The notes under the pieces are model-generated. The model saw only the letters and a list, made by a program, of their open reading frames with translations, searched no databases and was not told the DNA's origin. Of a stretch of DNA of 64,000 nt, positions 46,047 to 59,120 are shown piece by piece. The stretch lies in contig NC_066512.1 in assembly GCF_024679095.1 (NCBI RefSeq), forward strand, positions 19,312,289 through 19,376,288. The letters run 5' to 3'. Source of the stretch: Eriocheir sinensis (taxonomy: Eukaryota; Arthropoda; Malacostraca; Decapoda; Varunidae). Each line of letters opens with the position of its first letter. Positions within the stretch are counted from its first letter, which is position 1. Position numbers and translations under genes: made by a program.

Positions 46047-47738
46047 ATCATATATCACGTGATGCGTCCAATGTTTTCCCAGATTCACTCAACTTGCAAA
46101 GCGTCAAGGACAGGATGCAACGAGGGTTCACATTATCAACCTTTTTTTCCGTGCGTCGATTGTAGAATGTAAAGCATGCGTATTAGAAAATACCCGCTAC
46201 GCCTTCACCCCCGCCTACCTCCACCTCCTGGCAACGAATGTAACGAGTGTGAGGAACCGAATACCTGTCTGGAGTTAATCAGTGTAGCCCTTTAGGTATC
46301 TCGGCACGTCTGTGAGTCATGCCTTCTGCCTGTTAGTATGATATCCATTTCATCTGTTAGCAAGTCTGTCATTAGATCTGCTGATGTGTGGTTGACCCAG
46401 ATTAGCCGGTCAGTTTGACATTCTTTGGGTACGTTGTTGGCCCAGTCAGTGGGTCACCTAACCAGTGGATGGTGCTGAAGTGAGGGTCATCCAATGTGTC
46501 TGTAGGTCAGTGAGTCATGTCGGTTCCGCTGCTACAACCTTCGTTCGGCACCAACATCACCTTGCTCAACCCTCGGCCGTCCATTGCCAGCATTCTTCCC
46601 TTCCCCGCGCCACGCACACCTCCTGCTGCTGCTGCTTCTTAGCCCACTCACTCTACCAACGTCTCCTGGAGCCTTCCTAAGTCCTCCAAGTGCATATTAC
46701 CAGTTCTCCCGCCGCTATCAGCCCCTCACCCTCCTGTTGCCTCTGACAGTCCACTCCGCTATCGCCCCCACCCTCTCGCTCCCACCTGGTATCTGTGCTC
46801 GCCCCCTCACCATGTACTACATCCTCCTAGTACCTGTAACTCTGTTAAGAAATGTTATATTTTATCCTTGACAGAAAGAGATGTTATGATGTGACTGCCA
46901 GTCAGCTGTATTTAGCAAGTGATGGTTAATATTTACAACATGTATTTGAAGTCAATTATTATGCATATCATACATATATTATGTATTAGTTTTACTGCAT
47001 ACGATATTGTTCCAGAGTGCTATATGTATCATATAGTAATTATTTACATAGATTAGATACGAATATATTGGTGCACTTAGCTATATTCCTAATAAAAATG
47101 TACTGTATTGGTAACACTGTTTTACTGCTAGTTACAGGGTCCAAAGAACTGCCCTCCAGCACTCTTAATCACGGAACAACTCAGAACACAGCTTCCAGAC
47201 CTGACACTCCTGCCCCCAAGCCCCTGGCTTCCACAGGGACATCCTTTACACAATACAAATGTCACCTCACCGTCCATTCCATTTCATACGACACACAAAG
47301 AAGACATATATAATTTCTGTAAATATTCTTGACAAATGGGGCGCAAGAAAGGCTAAAATATTTTGAAAAAATATATGTAGGTGTGTAGGCCAAGGAGCAA
47401 GAAACTCCCGTAACCCAAAGTCTATTTCAGAGTGAATACAAGGTGCAGAGTATTGAAAGCAGGTAAGTCGAGATAATGGGTGGCAGGACGATGAACGAGA
47501 TGGTAACACCTAACGAGCCGTGGCAAGTGTGACAAATGAACAAGGAATGAGCTGGCATAATTAGCGGTAAATGTGTTTATTAGGAGACAGCTGGGGGACA
47601 GATCGAAGACAATATACACGAATGTTCTTTATGTGACAGGGGAAAAAATAACAAGACTGAATAAAAGAATACAAAATGATACGGAAGCACTCGCTTTTAA
47701 ATACTGATAAATACTGAGAGAATGTTTTAATTTTAATC
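46047..47738. other. Unrecognised single-copy sequence
   Basis: About 1.7 kb with few repeats. CTG/CTT-rich patch at about 46620-46640. 46860-47110 is AT-rich and holds the AATAAA at 47091. No gene was recognised. Confidence 0.5.
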
Positions 47739-47752
47739 GTGTGTGTGTGTAT

Positions 47753-47801
<49 letters not shown>
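47739..47801. repeat. (GT)n microsatellite
   Basis: GT run with one ATGA interruption. Confidence 0.95.
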
Positions 47802-47803
<2 letters not shown>

Positions 47804-50146
47804 AAGGTTATGGAGCACGTGTAGGGCTAACATAGGGCGTGTGGCTTCAGTGTTTCATGTGCGTGAGAACCCTAGACTTTTGTGCCACATCATGGTGACT
47901 GATGCGCGTCAGGCCACGATACAGTGACTACTCTAGTGTGCAAACGAACCAAGAAGGAAGTGACGTGTTACATGTATAGAGTAAGAACTTCACCTAACGA
48001 GGAAATATTTAGAGCGTAAGTGATAGCGCAAGATGTAAAGGAAACTATTATGAGCACCACACGAGAGGGAGAGTTCCGGCAATGAGTGGAGTGATGGAGG
48101 CGAGGGGAATGCTTGCAGGAGCTGACTGGTACGGTATGATGAAGAGTAATAGGAGCTATATGAGTGTTAATGCCCAATAGAAAACGGAGAGCAGCTTCCC
48201 CTGTAGCTACACAAGGTCGCGTCATGGTAGCGAGGCACGAGCGAAGGGCCGCCGCGGGTACACAGCTGAGGAACGCCGAAGGACTACCGGGTTCACCGGA
48301 GGGAGGGCATGGACGCGGCGCTGGGTATATGGGATAGGAAGCCACTTATCTTTTTCCCGCCCCTGCGTCTGACATTGCTCCAGCCCGTTAATATTCGCCG
48401 TGGATAAGTGACACGAGAGGTTCTGATCTCGTCTGGTGGGGGAATGCCCGCAAATTTCCCTCCTTGTTCTCTGCCTCACGCCATCTTAAGCATTCATATA
48501 AGCAAAAAATAAGCTAGTGACGGCCACTTTCGATTCTATATGACGTGTAGTGAATGGTCCGCTGGGCAGGTCTTTCATAAAAATAACATGCAATGACAAA
48601 CAATACTAATACAACAAAATCTCGATAAATTTTCATGAAAAAATATCAACTTTGCCAAACAGAAAAACAAAAACGAAGAACGGAGACTAAACCCCACGGA
48701 AGGTTCCAGTAAATCATAGTGTTGAGGTGGGCAAGAATGGCATGTGGGCGGCAAGGTGGGTGAGGGGAGGGTTGAGGGGTGGCCATGGGGGTCGGCGCAG
48801 GGAGGGTGGGGGGACGGCAGGGGTGAGGCAACAGGAAGGCACAGGGGTGAGGCACACCCACCAGCCAGCCGGCGGGGCGCCACGACGCCCACGCCGGAGG
48901 AAGACGAGCCCTATTTATTATATATTGTACACTGGGCGTAGGTGCCGAGGACGATCGATCACTGCCTCCACTTTCAATACGCCTCTTTTACGGTATAAGG
49001 AGGCAGACCAAGAGACAAAAAAATACAATGACATGCTGCCCCTACAAAGAAAACAGGGATCACCAAAACAAATCAAAATTATTTCCAATGTTCTTTTGCT
49101 ACTTCCCTCTTGATTTTAGTTGTAGGAGGGAGGAAATATTGTAGAAGGAAGGTTGTTCCATATACATGTAATTATCTTGCATAATGGGCCCGTGGAAATG
49201 CTTCAGGATCCCAACACTCCCTGACGTCCTTCACTTCGGCAAGGGAAAAATGTTGTTCGTGTGAATCATAAAACATACAGAAACTTGGATGCAGTGAAGA
49301 TCGTGTCGGTGCCCTCTATTCTCTCACCGTCACCCCCAGCCTTCGCCCCTGGCTCCCTGAACACGTGACATCAAACAGTGCATGTGAGAGCACGGATGTG
49401 ACACCTCGACACCACGCAATTGTCACTCAACAACCACCACCACTTAACAACACACTCCAGCCAATTTCTTCAATCCAGTTAAATTAAGCCGGCCATTTTT
49501 CTTACATGCACTTACCACTTCGTCAGCTTCAATTAACCACTTAAAACGGAAATTTGAGCTGTGACGGTCCGCAACAGTGATGCAGTACGTGCCCCCTACA
49601 AAACAGCGCAACACATTCCCCGGCACACCACACATCCCTCTGCACCGTGTATACCCCAAGGTTGTTACTTGCCTGTTGCGTGCTCTGACCTAAGGATTGG
49701 CCTAAGGACCTATCATTATGGGAGGTGTTATTGAATGTCCACCTATGAAGAAAAAAGCGTAGATAATCAAGCATGTGATTAAGTATATTGGTGACATATT
49801 AAGATCGAAATAAGATCGAGCATCGACTCAACGAAACTAAACCGTCTTAAAGAAAAAAAAAAGTAAGAACCTAGGGACGAGAAGTATCAAGGTTCGGCGC
49901 TTTCTATGACCGACAATTTTCATGTTTTCCTTACACTGACCAAAAAAAAATGTAACCCAAAAATAACCTTTCCTGTAGCTCTTTTTCTTCTTCGGAGCTC
50001 ATGTTTCTGTGTTAAAGATAACATTAGTAATTTACTTTTGTTTCAAGACATTACACAACTTTATCGTAAAAACAATACCTCTTTCCAAAGGAATCCAAGA
50101 ACTATCTTAGCACCAACATTACTGTTACCGGAAATGGTGTATGGCT

Positions 50147-50150
<4 letters not shown>
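47802..50150. other. Largely unrecognised single-copy sequence
   Basis: Mixed composition with a GC-rich, GGGTGAGG-type block at 48740-48900. The only exon-like signal seen is at 49516-49595 on the - strand. No other coding sequence was recognised. Confidence 0.5.
49516..49595 (-). other. Exon-like island on the - strand (80 bp)
   Basis: On the - strand, a TGCGCTGTTTTGTAG acceptor precedes 80 bp that read GTYCITVADRHSSNF...KWLIEADEV without a stop, followed by a perfect GTAAGT donor. Amino-acid composition looks protein-like. The frame stays open past the donor to a stop near 49444. No family was recognised and no partner exon found. Confidence 0.25.

Positions 50151-50212
<62 letters not shown>
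50151..50212. repeat. (GT)31 microsatellite
   Basis: Pure GT dinucleotides. Confidence 0.96.
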
Positions 50213-50215
<3 letters not shown>

Positions 50216-50794
50216 GCGATGGTCTTTCCTTTTTTTTTTTTTTTGAGGTGTGTGCACGGGGTCGGTGTTTCTTTAACTTTTTAATGAGAAAACACAGTAA
50301 GTGAACGGAACAAGTGTTGGTAGATTACTTGAAACAATCGCACCAGACACATATAACTCTTCAGCATTGTCTCAGTACAAATAAGTTTTACAGACCAACT
50401 CCAAACCAAAAGTACGCATTTTGCAAAACATAGTATTACGATTTTACACATGTAATTATTTTAAAACATTTCTCGTAATGTTTAATACCAGTACATTACT
50501 TATCAATCATAGGTGTGCCACAGCATCAACAACGACATCAATGCATTCACTACGTATGGAGAATATACGCATCTCATGTGTGGGGGTGATGATGAGTATT
50601 AGGGCGGTCTGTCTTGGCGCCGCAACTTCGGGGTCATTTGGCGCCGAATCTAATACAAATTAATTTTCTTATAAAACTATATAAACTTAAAATTAAAAAC
50701 GTGATAAAACCAACACTAATAAAACTATATAAAATCAGTTAAAAATTAAACCATGATAAAATACAACTATAAATCATGTGTGGGGGGCATCATG
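50213..50794. other. Unrecognised AT-rich sequence
   Basis: T-run at about 50229-50244. 50655-50780 contains two short tandem copies of an ATAAAACTATATAAA...TTAAAATTAAA unit. No gene was recognised. Confidence 0.5.
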
Positions 50795-51332
50795 CACACA
50801 ACACTTCTGGACAGTGTCGAGTCAAAGCTCTTCGTCTCGTCAACTCCCCTCCTCTTACTGTCAGTCTTCTATCTCTTAAATCTCGCCGCCATACTGCCTC
50901 TCGTTCTATCTTCTATCGATATTTTCATGATGACTTCTTCTGGAACTGGTTAAATGCATGCGGCCCCACTGCGCACGAATTATCAACTCTAGCTCACCCC
51001 TATGCTATCCAAATTCCTTATGCAAAAGTTAACCAACATCTTCACTCCTTTTTCCTCCTGCCTACGACTTCACCTTTTCAAGAGGAGCATATCAAGACAT
51101 CTCTCCAACCAAAATCGACCATCTCTTTTGGCGACTCCATTCTGTCTTCTTTTGCTGGAGCAGCGCTTTGTGGGACTTTTTTCTTATTGCCCGTGAGCTC
51201 CTTCCATTACTGTAATAATAATTTACTTAGTCTCCGACTTGTCTTCAAAAGAATTTATGTTTACTCGACTTTTTTTTCTGATCCATTACTCAGTCTCCTT
51301 TTGTAAATAAACATAAATAAATAAATAAATAA
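50795..51332 (+). pseudogene. Jockey-type non-LTR retrotransposon, 3' end of the RT ORF with AAAT tail
   Basis: The + strand reads LDSVESKALRLVNSPPLT, SLKSRRHTASRSIFYRYF, then STLAHPYAIQIPYAKVNQH, and after a frameshift near 51055-51075, LFKRSISRHLSNQ. These are the conserved C-terminal blocks of decapod jockey-like RT ORFs. The catalytic domain is absent, a standard 5' truncation of LINE copies. The end, 51305-51332, is a short (AAAT)n tail, so the 3' terminus appears to be preserved. It belongs to the same broad family as the - strand fragment at 4.1-4.8 kb, but to a different part of the ORF. Confidence 0.85.
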
Positions 51333-51810
<478 letters not shown>

Positions 51811-52097
51811 CACACACACATGAGAAGCAAGCGGCGGACAGGACGCCCATGAACCTCAAGTGCATCCATGTGCTCTTGCCGGGGTGTTTGATGACCGGGG
51901 GGAGAGAGGAATCACACACCAGCGCCTCTCCGCCCCCAATAGAGGAAGGGAAGTGCTCAAACAGTTGATCCTCGAAGGGGTGGAGGGGTGGGGGGAGGGG
52001 GAAGGGAGGGGAGGGAAAGGTGCAGAGATTGTGGAGGTGTTTGTCTATGATATCAAAGTTGAGGTGAGTTAAGGAATGTGTGCGTGTGTGTGTTGGT
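51811..52097. other. Unrecognised sequence
   Basis: G-rich 51978-52018. AAAGTTGAG followed by GTGAGT at 52064 is donor-like, but the preceding acceptor is poor. Confidence 0.45.
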
Positions 52098-52152
52098 AAG
52101 GTGGTGGTGGTGGTGGTGGTGATGGTGGTGGTGCACGTGTGTTGGTCGTGGG

Positions 52153-52225
<73 letters not shown>

Positions 52226-52297
52226 CCTCCCACGGACACACATCTAACATTATTACTTAAGTCCTATTTACAGGCTATACAGTCTACACATTAACGT

Positions 52298-52331
<34 letters not shown>
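52098..52331. repeat. (GGT)n, (GT)35 and (AC)16 cluster
   Basis: GGT run about 52098-52133, GT 52154-52224 and AC about 52300-52331. The GT and AC runs are complementary, with a 75-bp loop. Confidence 0.95.
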
Positions 52332-52334
<3 letters not shown>

Positions 52335-54280
52335 CCAGACCCCCCACCACGACCTGCCCAACCCAGTAACCACACCCGTCTACCCTTAACCATCTTGACC
52401 ACCGAACAACCACAACTCTCCACCTGTCACCACCACCATCACCACCTTGACCAATGATAATATTCCAGCCACCTTCCCTTTACCTCAACATCCTATCATA
52501 GCCACTTAATGAATATGATCACCTTTCCTAATGTAGTCATCCCACCCTCAATCTGAACCACTAAAAAACAGCCATTCTCATCACCTCCTCCACCCATAAG
52601 ACCTATTTCCCTGTTTCTCAAGCCTTCAATAACCTATATTTTTGCTCCTATTTTGCATTTTATCTATTCGTCTGTACCATTTGCCACACTCGGTTCCCAG
52701 CCCTCTTCACCTGCAGTGCCAGGAGTAATTCTGCCTTCCGTCTTTGTGGCTTCCTTCAGTCAGTCACAACTATCATTACCATCTTCACCATACCCATTTA
52801 CCTGTTCTATCACCTGCCGTACCCTCATTTTCACCCCTCTTTTGGTTTCTGTCTACTGACTTTTCATCTGTAAGTTTGTCTTCACCCATGGAACCACTCT
52901 AACACCCATCCCCATCCCCATCCCTTACAACCAGTCCCTTGCAGTGCCCAGGTTTATACTCCCACTTTGCTTCCATCTCCATCAAGCCTCCTCCTCAATA
53001 TTCCATCTCCATTCATCTCTAGCCATGCCACTCATCTAGCACCCAGACCAACGACACCCACCACCACCATTATCATTCTTCACACTTAGTTATTTATACT
53101 ACCTAGGTTTATACTCTCAGTTTGCTTCCATTTGTGTGTTTATCCCCAGCCATGCCAACCACCCTTCTAGCACCCAGACCATTGACAAGCATCGCCACCT
53201 ATCCCCACCCCCAGCTCCCCGCCCCTCCCCCCGCCGTACTCAGCATAGCCCACCTGTCGTCCCCTGCACACACCACCTGGATCACCTGCGTCACTCCACA
53301 CAAGAAGGTCGAGAGAGGCGGCGGCTCAAGCGTTCAACAGAGTGAGACAATCAACACAAGTACACTGATCTCGGCCACATCCTTTCTCCCTCCCCTCCGT
53401 CCCTTCCTATAGCCCAGCACCTGTGACCACCTCCCTCTCTCCCTCCCTCCCTGCTTACCTCCCCCCCCCCCCTCCATCGCAGTAGATTTACTTCCCCCAT
53501 ACCGTCCCCGCCTCGAGAGCAATCATACTGATCACTCTCATCAACATTCCATTAAGATTCCTGCAAATACTTCCTTGTTTGTCCCTCACTAATCGTTGGG
53601 TCATCAGCGTGCTCCAGTTTATCACTCACAAAGACTGCAACTATCACTGTTTTTTTTGTCTTCAAAGATATATTACTACACCTATACATATACCCATGAC
53701 TATAAGTAAATGAAACTGACTCGCCCTGTCCCTAGAAAATTATAAGTAAATGAAACTGACTCTCCCTGTCCCTAGAAAATTAAAGTATTGAATAGAGAAA
53801 ATCGTATAATTAACTTGTTACACAGTGATTCAATACATATACGCTCAAAAACTCCTAGCTAGCATCATAAACATAAATATATTTACTCCCTACAAGTAAT
53901 CTGAAGATGAAACTGCACATCTACTCTAAAAAAATAATAAGAAACGAACAGAGGACAATTTCTATATCATTTATCACGTCTAGTTTTGTCCGGTCTAAAC
54001 CACTTTGTACCAAGCACCAAGCTATCAGGCAGCTGGAGCCACCCACCCACACAATCCCACGACCCACCCACACGATCCCACACACACACACACACACACA
54101 GACACACACACACGATGAATGCAAATAGAAAGACAAAAGACTCAGGATAAACATCAGGCGGGGAGGAGACAAAGGCAGGCAATGGCGACAGGAAGAGGAC
54201 AACCTTTACAGTCTTTGTGTGTGTCTTCCGTGTGTTTCTGCTTCCAGTCAGCTTTCTATTTGTTGGCCTTTGATCTGCTT
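52332..54280. other. C-rich, simple-repeat-derived sequence
   Basis: 52332-53520 is pyrimidine/C-rich with CACCACCATC, CCATCCCCATC and recurring AGCCATGCCAC and GTTTATACTC words (decayed repeats). A 42-bp direct repeat (TATAAGTAAATGAAACTGAC) is at about 53700-53782. An AC run is at about 54071-54113. No gene was recognised. Confidence 0.6.
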
Positions 54281-54752
54281 GTCTGGTCTACTGGGGGTCC
54301 ATTACTCTCAGTGTCGCTAGAGTATATATAAAAAGATCTTCAATAATCTCGCAGAATCGATACCCATTCAGAGGTCGGGTGGCTCAGGTTCAGAGGCGCG
54401 CACCTAAACTCCTACCCATGCCTAAAAGCTTCTGTGTCTGGTCTGCTGGGTTTCCTTTACTCTTAGTGTCTCCAGAGTGTATATAAAAAGATTTCCTTCA
54501 ATAATCCCTCAGAATCGCTACCCATTCAGAGGTCGGGTGGCTCAGGTTCAGAGGCGCGCACCAAAATTCCTACCCATGCATAAAAGCTTCTGTGTCTGGT
54601 CTGCTAGGGGTCCTTTACTCTTAGTGTCGCTAGAGTATATATAAAACGATCTCCTTCAATAATTATCCCTCAGAATCGCTACCCATTCAGAGGTCGGGTG
54701 GTTCAGGTTCAGAGGCGCGCACCTAAACTCCTACATATGCTTAAAAGCTTCT
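54281..54752. repeat. Tandem repeat, three copies of about 155-161 bp
   Basis: GAGGTCGGGTGGCTCAGGTT lies at 54370, 54529 and (one change) 54690. Each copy also contains GTCTGGTCTGCTGGG, a TATATATAAAA or GTATATAAAA word, CAGAATCGCTACCCATTCAG and CATGCATAAAAGCTTCTG. Copies are about 90% identical by eye. Confidence 0.93.
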
Positions 54753-55562
54753 GGGTGAGAGAGTTAGCGCTCTTAAATTCATCAAGTGCATAGCCTTATC
54801 TGCCTAGCTCTGTTATTATCTGGTCCCTTTTAAAGCTCTTTCGCCTCCCTCAACTCTTTCCTCGCCTAATATGTCCTCCCTCGACCGAAGGCTTCCGCTC
54901 CCTGTCGGTCCTCGTTCCTTCTCGCGCCACCACAACCTTCACTAGCGGTGGACGAGTATGCGAAGTGACACAGCTATTAACACTTTTTGCCAAACATTCC
55001 CAACCGAAACTGTACACGTTTTTATGTAACTTGTCCTCTTTTTGTGGCGGCGGCGATTAGCGTTTTTTTTTTTTTCGTTTTTTCTCTTATTTTTATTTTG
55101 CCTTTAGACTCCCTCCCTTGCTGTGAATAATTCCTCACCATTACCACAGTCACTGCATTCACTAAACCATACTAACCTACAACTGCTACCACAATGATTA
55201 CGTCACAACTACCGCCATCTATAAAAATTACTCACACCACTACCACCACCACCACAACCACCATCACCATCACTTCCACGTTTACGCAACCCAGCCCTTT
55301 ATTCCCATCACGGACCACGCTCCCCCCACGAGGCCAGCAGGTCACGGAGGAGAGAGTGAAGAAAGAAGACGAAGGAGAGGTGGAAGCGTGGGAGCCGGAG
55401 GAGAGGGTAGAGGAGGAGTGCATACTTGAAGAAAACATGTTACATCGGCTTAAAAAGGTTATGGGTTGTGCTGTCAGGAAATATCTCATCTACACACGTG
55501 GGAGAAAAGGATTGAGTATATAAGGGACGTCAAGAAATAGTAGTACACATTCGATAATACCA

Positions 55563-55565
<3 letters not shown>
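54753..55565. other. Unrecognised sequence
   Basis: Mixed composition with a T-run at about 55061-55073 and an ACC-rich stretch about 55235-55270. A 109-codon ATG frame at 55194-55523 (+) crosses the ACC tract and shows no domain. Confidence 0.5.

Positions 55566-55654
<89 letters not shown>
55566..55654. repeat. (CT)44 microsatellite
   Basis: Pure CT dinucleotides. Confidence 0.97.
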
Positions 55655-55656
<2 letters not shown>

Positions 55657-55899
55657 GTTACTCTTTTACAGCGCCGGACAAAGGGGATGGAAGGCCCCTA
55701 TTATTGGTATCATCCACGCGGGACAAAGGGTGGTCGGGCGCTCCAAAGTCTTCCCTCCCTCGGCGACACAACACCACACAAAGCACAGGGCACAAGCGGC
55801 TCCTGAAGGCCTCCCTCTCCGCCCCGCCGCCGACGAGATAAAACAAAGCGAAGGCAGAGGTCAGTCAATACCGGCGAAGACATCGATAACGGGGAATAA
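55655..55899. other. Unrecognised sequence
   Basis: Mixed composition; nothing recognised. Confidence 0.4.
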
Positions 55900-56250
55900 A
55901 TAAGTTAGGAGAGACACTAATGAATAGAGATGAAAGCGATTGTTATGAGTCTTTTATGTGTAAGTTTCGTGTTGTTAAAGTGTGATTGGGGTTGAAATTA
56001 TGCAATACCGCCGAGTGTAATCATTAACAATAACTAAATAAGAGGGAGAGAAACTAATGAAAAGAGATGAAAGCGATTGTTATGAGTCTTTTATGTGTAA
56101 ATTTCGTGTTGTTAAAGTGTGATTGGGGTTGAAATTATACAATACCGCCGAATATAATCAATGACGGCAAATTAATAAGGAGAGAAACTATTGGTAAGAG
56201 ATGAAAGCGCTTTTTGTTTATAGGTGTGATTAATTAAGGTTGAAATTGTC
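55900..56250. repeat. Tandem repeat, 134-137-bp unit, about 2.5 copies
   Basis: GATGAAAGCG lies at 55929, 56066 and 56200. The first two copies are almost identical and include GTGTGATTGGGGTTGAAATT and ACAATACCGCCGA; the third is truncated. Confidence 0.93.
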
Positions 56251-56490
56251 TTTTTTTATCTCATACATTAATTATATATACTCTGTTAAGTGTCTGTTAT
56301 GCGTGTGTCCTTGACAACTTGACAACCAACGACGAGGATCAATGGGAAAGGGAAGAGACAGCGATTGGTAGGTTTTGAGAGGAAGAGGAGAGAAGAAACC
56401 ACGAGAACGGCTCAAAATATGAGGAAAGGAGAGGAGAGGAGAGGAGAAGAAGATGAAGAGGAGGAGGAAGTGAGGTAACAGAACAAAAAA

Positions 56491-56554
<64 letters not shown>

Positions 56555-56700
56555 ACAAAAGAGCCACTTCACGACATCATCCTCAGTAACCCGACGTTGC
56601 ATAAGAGCGGCCGGAGGACCGTCTCTCGACAACACTCACGTCTACAGGAACTCACACACACACATACACACACACACGTCGCTTGGTGAAAGGAGTCGAC
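56251..56700. repeat. (GT)30 microsatellite in purine-rich sequence
   Basis: 56340-56475 is purine-rich. GT run at 56493-56552. Short AC runs at about 56651-56678. Confidence 0.85.
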
Positions 56701-59120
56701 CGTCCATTCATTAGTACCAGAGATAGGAGAAGGTGAATGGGAAAGGAAAAGGACGGAGAGGACAAGTAGTAAGGAGAAGAGAAGAAGGGTAGAGAGATGT
56801 GGAAAGAAGAGAAGGAAATATAAATTGAGGGGAAAGGAGACGCGGAGAAAAGAACGAATGGAGGAAGAGAACAGGAAAAAAGAGAAGGGAAAAGGTGGAA
56901 AGGAGAAGTGGAGGGGACAGAAGAACAGAAGAGACAGATACATTTAGAGAGAGGTGGATAGCTAGACTGATAGAAAGAAAGAGATAAGTGAGGCAAGAAG
57001 GACATACATACAAACATACAAACAAGCCACATACACATAAACACATAAAACACAAACCAAAATTCATTGACAAACATACAGCCACACTAACATAACAGAC
57101 TGGCATCTTCCAACACGGCTCAAAACTATCAATGGAAAGAAAAAGGAACAACACAAAGCTTCCCCAATATCGTAAACAGTTGTCTGATGGTGAAGGTCGG
57201 GATAGGGATGGATGAAAGAGGTTTAGAGGACAAGGGATACGAGAGGAGGAGGAGGAGGAGGAGGAGAAAGGAGTGAGTGATGAGGGTAAAAACAAAGGAA
57301 AGGAGGAACATGGGAATAAGGAGTAGGAGAGAGTGGAGGGTCATGAAACAGAGGAGAATGGAAGGTAACTGGAAAAGAAAATGAGAAAACGAGAAATATG
57401 AAAGGGAAGAGAAAGGCGAGGAGAGAGGAAAGAAGAAATGAAAAGGGGGAGTTGAAGAGGACGAGAAAAGATGAGAAAAGATGGAGATTGGCAGGTAAAG
57501 AGAGAAGGAATGAGAAATAACGAGAAAGATCATAGGTAGGAGAAAGGAAAAGAGATGTGAAAAAAGGAAAAGAGGAAATGAGAGGGGTAAGAAGATGAGG
57601 AAGAGGTGAAAAATATGAAAGGCAGGTAACGGGAGAAGGAATAGGAGAAAACGAAAAAGATCAAAGGCAGGAGAAATGAAAAGAAAGGAAAGGAAAGGCA
57701 ATTGAGAGGAGAAAGAAGATGAGGAAGTGGAAAAATATGACAGAGAAGAGATGGAGATTGGCAGGTAAAGGGAGAAAGAATGAGAAGAATAACGAGAAAG
57801 ATCAAAGGTAGGAGAAAGGAGAGAGGAGAGGAGAATAAAAATAAAAGGGAAATGAGAGAGGGAAATAGATGAGGTAGAGGAAAAAAATATGACAGAGAAG
57901 AGATGGAGATTGGCAGGTAAAGGGAGAAGGAATGAGAAATAACGAGAAAGATCAGAGGTAGGAGAAAGGAGAGAGAGGAGAGGAGAAAAAAGGGCAATGA
58001 AAGGGTAAGGAGATGAGGATGAGGAGAAAGGAAAACGAAATGAAACAGAGGTAAGGTAAAGGAGGGGAAAGGAAAGCACACGGAGATAAAAAGCTGGAGA
58101 TGAAGCGGAAAAAAAAAAAAAAAAAAAAAGAGGAGAGAAAACGGAGATGAACAGACGGGGAAAAATGACAGCAGGGAACGAAAGGGCTGGTAACGAGTAC
58201 GGGCGAGGAAAAAGATAAATGGAAAAAGAGGAAGATAACAGACTGCTGAATCACCTCTGGATTACCGCAAAATCCTCTCCTGAAATAGACTCCAACTGAG
58301 GACTCTAAAACCTTGTGTGTGATATAGGAAATGGCGGAGAGGGGAGGAGGAAGAAGAGAGGAGTGAAGGATGCGGGGGAAGAGGAAGAAAGAAGAGGTAA
58401 GAAGGAAAGAAGGAAGAGGGATACGGAGAAAAAAAAAAAAAGGTATGAGTAGAAACCGGAAGAGAACTAAAGGTGAACACGGAGGAAAGGAAGACAGGGG
58501 AGGAGGAAAGGGGAGAAAGAAGAGAAATGGAAGAAAAGGGGAAGGGATGCACAAAAAAGACAAGGGTATGAAAATATATGGAAAGAAAACGAAGGGTGGA
58601 AGCGAAGAGGAAAAGAGGAAGAAGGGAATGGTAAGGGATGCAGAAGAAAAAAGGAAGAAAGAAGAGACAAGGAAGAAAAGAAGAGAGGAATAGGAAGAAT
58701 AAAAGAAAGACATAAAAATAAATAGGAAGAAAACGAAGGGTGGAAGCGGAGAGAAAGAAGAAGGGGATGGTAAGGGATGCAGAGAAAAAAAAAAGGAGAA
58801 AAGGAGACAAGGAGGAAAAGAAGGGAGAGGGATGTGGAGAGAGAGAAAGAGAGAAAGAAAAGACAAGGGCACGTAAAGATATGGAAAGAAAAATGGGTGA
58901 AAACAGAGAGAAAGAAGAAGAGAGAGGTGAGGGATGCTGATGGAAAAGGAAGAAAGAAGAAGTAAGGAAGAAAAGAAAGAAGAAGGATGTGGAGAAAAAA
59001 AGGACAAGGGAATGAAAATATATGAGAAGAAAACAAAGGAATGAAAGCGAGAAGGAGAAAAATATATTGATAAGCGAGAAGGGACAGAAGAGGAGATGAG
59101 AGGAAAGGAAAGGGGAGATG
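56701..59120. repeat. Purine-rich minisatellite domain, part 1
   Basis: Almost all-purine + strand. 57330-58060: units with GGAGATTGGCAGGTAAAG (57483, 57752, 57906) and GAGAAAGATCA..GGTAGGAGAAA. 58340-59060: units with ATATGGAAAGAAAACGAAGG and GGTAAGGGATGCAGA, spaced about 140-160 bp. The long - strand Phe/Ser/Leu frames, up to about 400 codons, follow from this composition. 56990-57240 is less biased and unrecognised. Confidence 0.85.

Noticed and set aside
48222..48479. 85-codon - strand frame
   Set aside because: Non-ATG start and no recognised similarity; GC-rich sequence reduces stop frequency.
52040..52070. GTTGAG followed by GTGAGT after a protein-like short reading
   Set aside because: The upstream AG lies in a purine-rich tract with no pyrimidine stretch, so a functional acceptor is unlikely.
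55194..55523. 109-codon ATG frame on the + strand
   Set aside because: Includes an ACC-repeat Thr tract and a Glu-rich low-complexity stretch; no domain.
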